The notes below the pieces were generated by a model. It saw nothing but the letters and a program-made list of their open reading frames with translations. It did not search any database and had not been told where the DNA came from. A stretch of 9,589 bases of DNA from NCBI GenBank assembly GCA_910589685.1, contig CAJUTA010000036.1:1-9589 (forward strand). The letters run 5' to 3'. The DNA comes from an uncultured Ureaplasma sp. Its GTDB lineage: Bacteria > Bacillota_I > Bacilli_A > Mycoplasmatales > Mycoplasmoidaceae. A program made the translations under genes and the position numbers. Below are positions 7,382 to 9,589 of the stretch, piece after piece (the first letter of the stretch is position 1; each line of letters begins with the position of its first letter).

Positions 7382-8815
7382 ACTATTTTTAGAATTAATT
7401 AAAATTGTTTTAGTATTGTTGTTTTTATCAATTTTTGATTGATCTGTTTTTGAATCAAATTTTCTTTTGAAATAAATAAGCAATATGAATCAAATAGTTA
7501 TAAAAACTACAATACCGGCTAAAATCATATTTTGCACAAAATAAATATGCATATATTCAGATAGTGTAAATTGTGTAATTGTATTCTTATTTGGCAAAAT
7601 AGAATTTTTAATTCAAGTTGTATAGAAACCAGATCCAGTGATGCCAATTGCAAGAATTGATTGATATCATCCCATCTTAGTTACAACTTTATTATTTGAT
7701 GAAATTGATAAAACTAAAGCAAGGGTTAGATTATATAAAATACCATATCCAAATCCATTAATTCCATGAATTGCCATATATGCAATTGGATTAGAAATAA
7801 ATGCAGACGAAATTTGATAAATTATTCATGATGAACTACCAATAATAAATATTCATTCTGTTCGCATTTTCTTAAATAAATAGAATCCCATCATAATACT
7901 TGCAATTAGTTGGAAAACACTAAAAATTACAGAAATATAACCTTCATAACTATTGGTTGATTGATTTGTTAAAGTACCTAAATTTTGGATATGAACAGTT
8001 GCTAAAGCATCAGAATTAGTAAATTTGATAAATGCAACAATTGAACCAATGATGGCAATGTTAATGAAAAAAATTCAATTAATAAATTGCTCGTTTTTAT
8101 TTAAGATAACCTGATCTTTTTTATTATTTTCTAAGCCAATAATATTTGGCTTTTCTTTTAAAAAGAATAACATAATAAAAGAAATAACAATAAATGGTAA
8201 TGCAATTAACCACATTCAACGCATTATCATTGGATCAACAACTCCATTGACTGTTGAAACAGTTTTCATAATTGATTGGATTGGAGCTGTTAAAAAGTTT
8301 GCCAATAATGGGGGGATAGCCAAAACAGAAACAGTTAAAAAAGCTTTTTTATTTCCATACTGTTCTTTAAACAATAATTCATAAGTTCCAATACAGCTCG
8401 CTCCAATACCAATTCCAATTGAACTACATATATTAGTCGCAGTATTAGGAATAATGATCAATGGAATAAAAAGAGCAATTTCAGATATTGCACAAAAATA
8501 AAGAAATATTTTGCGATATTTAAATAAGTAGGAAATAATATCTGCAAAAATACGGATAAAAATTCCTATAGCACCATAAACAGCAATAACTATTGTAAAA
8601 AAATTAGAATCAATTGCATTTTGAATTGTTCCGCGATATGGACGAACAAGCATAATTGGAATCCAAAAAATTGTGTACAACCAAAATAAATATTTGTATC
8701 CGTTTTTGTCTAATTTAATTTTGTTAATAAGAATGAAAGAAACAATTAAAAATATAAAAAATATAAGAAAATTAACAATGATGCTAATTATGCTTGATTG
8801 TGACAAATTAATCAT
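7376..8815 (-). CDS. MFS-like transporter, 12 predicted membrane helices (mycoplasma type)
   Basis: A 479-residue integral membrane protein; seven TGA codons in its C-terminal half (8216, 8075, 7853, 7826, 7667, 7613, 7490) are read as Trp. It shows about twelve hydrophobic segments in two halves split by a charged loop near 222-240 (LKEKPN...ENNKKDQ). RIFADIISYLFKYRK after the second or third helix resembles the cytoplasmic motif A of the major facilitator superfamily, GxxxDrxgrr. The second half contains Gly-rich helices such as NGFGYGILYN. The tail is about 30 residues, hydrophilic and rich in Lys and Asn. It is probably a mycoplasma-type MFS transporter; the substrate cannot be told. The ATG at 8815 overlaps the end of the upstream 174-residue gene by 8 bases, so the two are co-translated. 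At the 3' end it overlaps recA by 6 bases. Confidence 0.75.
7427..7451 (+). terminator. Weak possible terminator for recA
   Basis: ATCAAT (7427-7432) and ATTGAT (7438-7443) form a 6-bp stem around TTTTG, followed by CTGTTTTT. It lies 45 bases after the recA stop and inside the 3' coding end of the convergent transporter. The stem is short and nearly all A-T, so it may be chance. Confidence 0.25.
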
Positions 8816-9332
8816 TTTTTTTCATTACTTTCTCAAGTTGTATTGAGTTAATTTCTAATTCATTCATTTTTTCTAAATCAACTTTTAAAGTATCACTATA
8901 TCTATTACTAATCTCTTCTACTATAGTAATAAGAGAAAGAAATTTAGTTATGCTTCCTTGATAGTTAATATACATTAGTGATTCATTAACTAATGTCAAT
9001 ATATAAAATCAAGTATCAGGAGTAATAAACTTCTTATTATCAATAAATTTATTGATTGTAGATTTTATTATTTCTTCTTTTGTAATTTGATAAACTATTT
9101 CAAACCCAAAAATTGTAAGAATTTTAATTTGACTAGCAAAATCAATATCACTTGATGGAAAAATATAAGTTTCTTTTTTTAATTTAAATTTTGAAAGATC
9201 ACTATCAAATTTGGATATTAAATCTTCATATTTATTAAAAAAAAGATTAACTGCATCTAATATAGAATCTATTTTTTTTGAATGGAAAACTTTTTTCCAA
9301 TCAATTTTTGTTAAGTTTTGTTTAGACATCAT
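8808..9332 (-). CDS. Hypothetical protein, partner gene of the transporter
   Basis: I do not recognise this 174-residue protein. A TGA at 9009-9011 is read as Trp and joins what would otherwise look like two fragments; another Trp near residue 12 uses TGG. There is no signal peptide and no clear transmembrane helix. The N-terminus is charged (MMSKQNLTKIDWKKVFHSKK). A mildly hydrophobic stretch lies near 68-84, another (WFYILTLVNESLMYINY) at about 108-124, and the C-terminus is acidic, rich in Leu and Glu, and probably helical (YSDTLKVDLEKMNELEI). A soluble, largely helical protein is likely. The start may be ATG 9332 or the next ATG at 9329; no Shine-Dalgarno site is seen. Its stop overlaps the transporter start by 8 bases, which suggests translational coupling and a related role, such as an accessory or regulatory subunit. 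That last point is inference. Confidence 0.7.
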
Positions 9333-9342
9333 CAATTATTTT

Positions 9343-9348
9343 AATATA
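9343..9348 (-). promoter_or_regulatory. Possible -10 box of the hypothetical protein-transporter operon
   Basis: On the minus strand TATATT lies so that transcription would start about 4 bases before the ATG at 9332, again giving a nearly leaderless message. It also overlaps the T-run of a hairpin just upstream. AT-richness makes chance matches likely. Confidence 0.25.
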
Positions 9349-9366
9349 AAAAATCTATTGATTTTT
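9349..9366 (-). terminator. Possible terminator for a gene beyond the right edge
   Basis: AAAAATC (9349-9355) pairs with GATTTTT (9360-9366) around TATT: a 7-bp stem. Read on the minus strand the 3' arm runs into TTTTTTATATT. It could end minus-strand transcription entering from the right. The stem has only one G-C pair. Confidence 0.3.
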
Positions 9367-9589
9367 AATGAAATTTTCATATCTTAATTGAATTTAAATT
9401 AAATATTTAAATATTAGATTATATGATTATTTTTTAATACATTTGATGTTTAAATATTATTTTAGTGACAATAAATTAAAACAATATATATTTTCTTGAG
9501 TAATCTAATCATTAGCAACCCGCTACCAAACGGTGTTTCAAACAACGCTGCTCTAACCAAAACATTCGCAAACTGTGTGAACCTTGAAA
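9367..9589. other. Gene-poor AT-rich spacer and a less AT-rich right edge
   Basis: No complete gene is supported here. From 9367 to about 9495 the DNA is almost purely A and T, with palindromes AATTTAAATT (9391-9400) and AATATTTAAATATT (9402-9415); TTTAAATATTA occurs twice (9406-9416 and 9449-9459). From about 9505 to the edge the G+C content roughly doubles. On the plus strand one frame stays open to the edge with residues such as NPLPNGVSNNAALTK and FANCVNLE, but it has no ATG. On the minus strand another frame is open from the edge to a TAA at 9462. Either could be the end of a neighbouring gene or a gene fragment; I cannot choose. Confidence 0.4.

Noticed and set aside
1..9335. Apparent pseudogenes: fhs, hrcA, rny, recA, transporter and others interrupted by TGA
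   Set aside because: All TGA codons fall at positions that fit Trp (for example SGSWYSY in RecA) and flanking frames continue in register, so this is genetic code 4, not gene decay.
9391..9459. Origin-like AT palindromes and repeats (AATATTTAAATATT, two TTTAAATATTA)
   Set aside because: There are no DnaA boxes (TTATCCACA) and no dnaA or dnaN gene nearby. Such strings are expected by chance in DNA this AT-rich.
9500..9589. tRNA or rRNA fragment in the less AT-rich right edge
   Set aside because: No cloverleaf, T-loop consensus or conserved rRNA segment can be found in either orientation.

Overview
The window comes from a Mycoplasma-type organism (class Mollicutes). It is very AT-rich. Long reading frames only become complete when TGA is read as tryptophan (genetic code 4), and the gene set (HrcA, RNase Y, RecA, a tmRNA with a Mollicutes-style tag, a formate-tetrahydrofolate ligase and Mycoplasma-type membrane proteins) fits that group. 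With the standard code almost every gene here looks broken. I cannot name the species from the sequence alone.

Layout, left to right. (1) A minus-strand gene leaves the left edge; its first 100 residues look like the start of an ABC exporter membrane domain. (2) Divergent from it, on the plus strand, is a 379-residue multi-pass membrane protein that overlaps fhs (formate-tetrahydrofolate ligase) by 11 bases, followed 6 bases after the fhs stop by the tmRNA gene ssrA. (3) A hairpin terminator after ssrA also forms the 3' end of hrcA, which points the other way. (4) On the minus strand rny (RNase Y) and hrcA (heat-shock repressor) form a tight pair. (5) Divergent from rny, a CinA C-terminal/PncC protein and recA form a plus-strand pair. 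(6) recA meets a minus-strand MFS-like transporter tail to tail, the two genes sharing one palindromic TTATAA as their last sense codon and stop. (7) Upstream of the transporter, overlapping by 8 bases, is an unrecognised 174-residue protein. (8) The last roughly 250 bases hold no convincing complete gene, and the final 80 or so bases are clearly less AT-rich than everything else.

How the genes relate: fhs makes 10-formyl-tetrahydrofolate for initiator tRNA and purine formylation. ssrA rescues stalled ribosomes. RNase Y starts mRNA decay, and HrcA represses chaperone genes, so the middle of the window is a block for RNA and protein quality control. cinA-recA is an old Firmicutes gene pair, and in Bacillus rny lies close downstream of recA, so the cinA-recA/rny neighbourhood looks like rearranged ancestral synteny. 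The transporter pair at the right is a separate, accessory-looking unit.

I see no CRISPR array, insertion sequence, prophage or clear new defence system. The most unusual points are an RNase Y with no N-terminal membrane anchor and an altered KH loop, the shared stop palindrome of recA and the transporter, and the composition change at the right edge.
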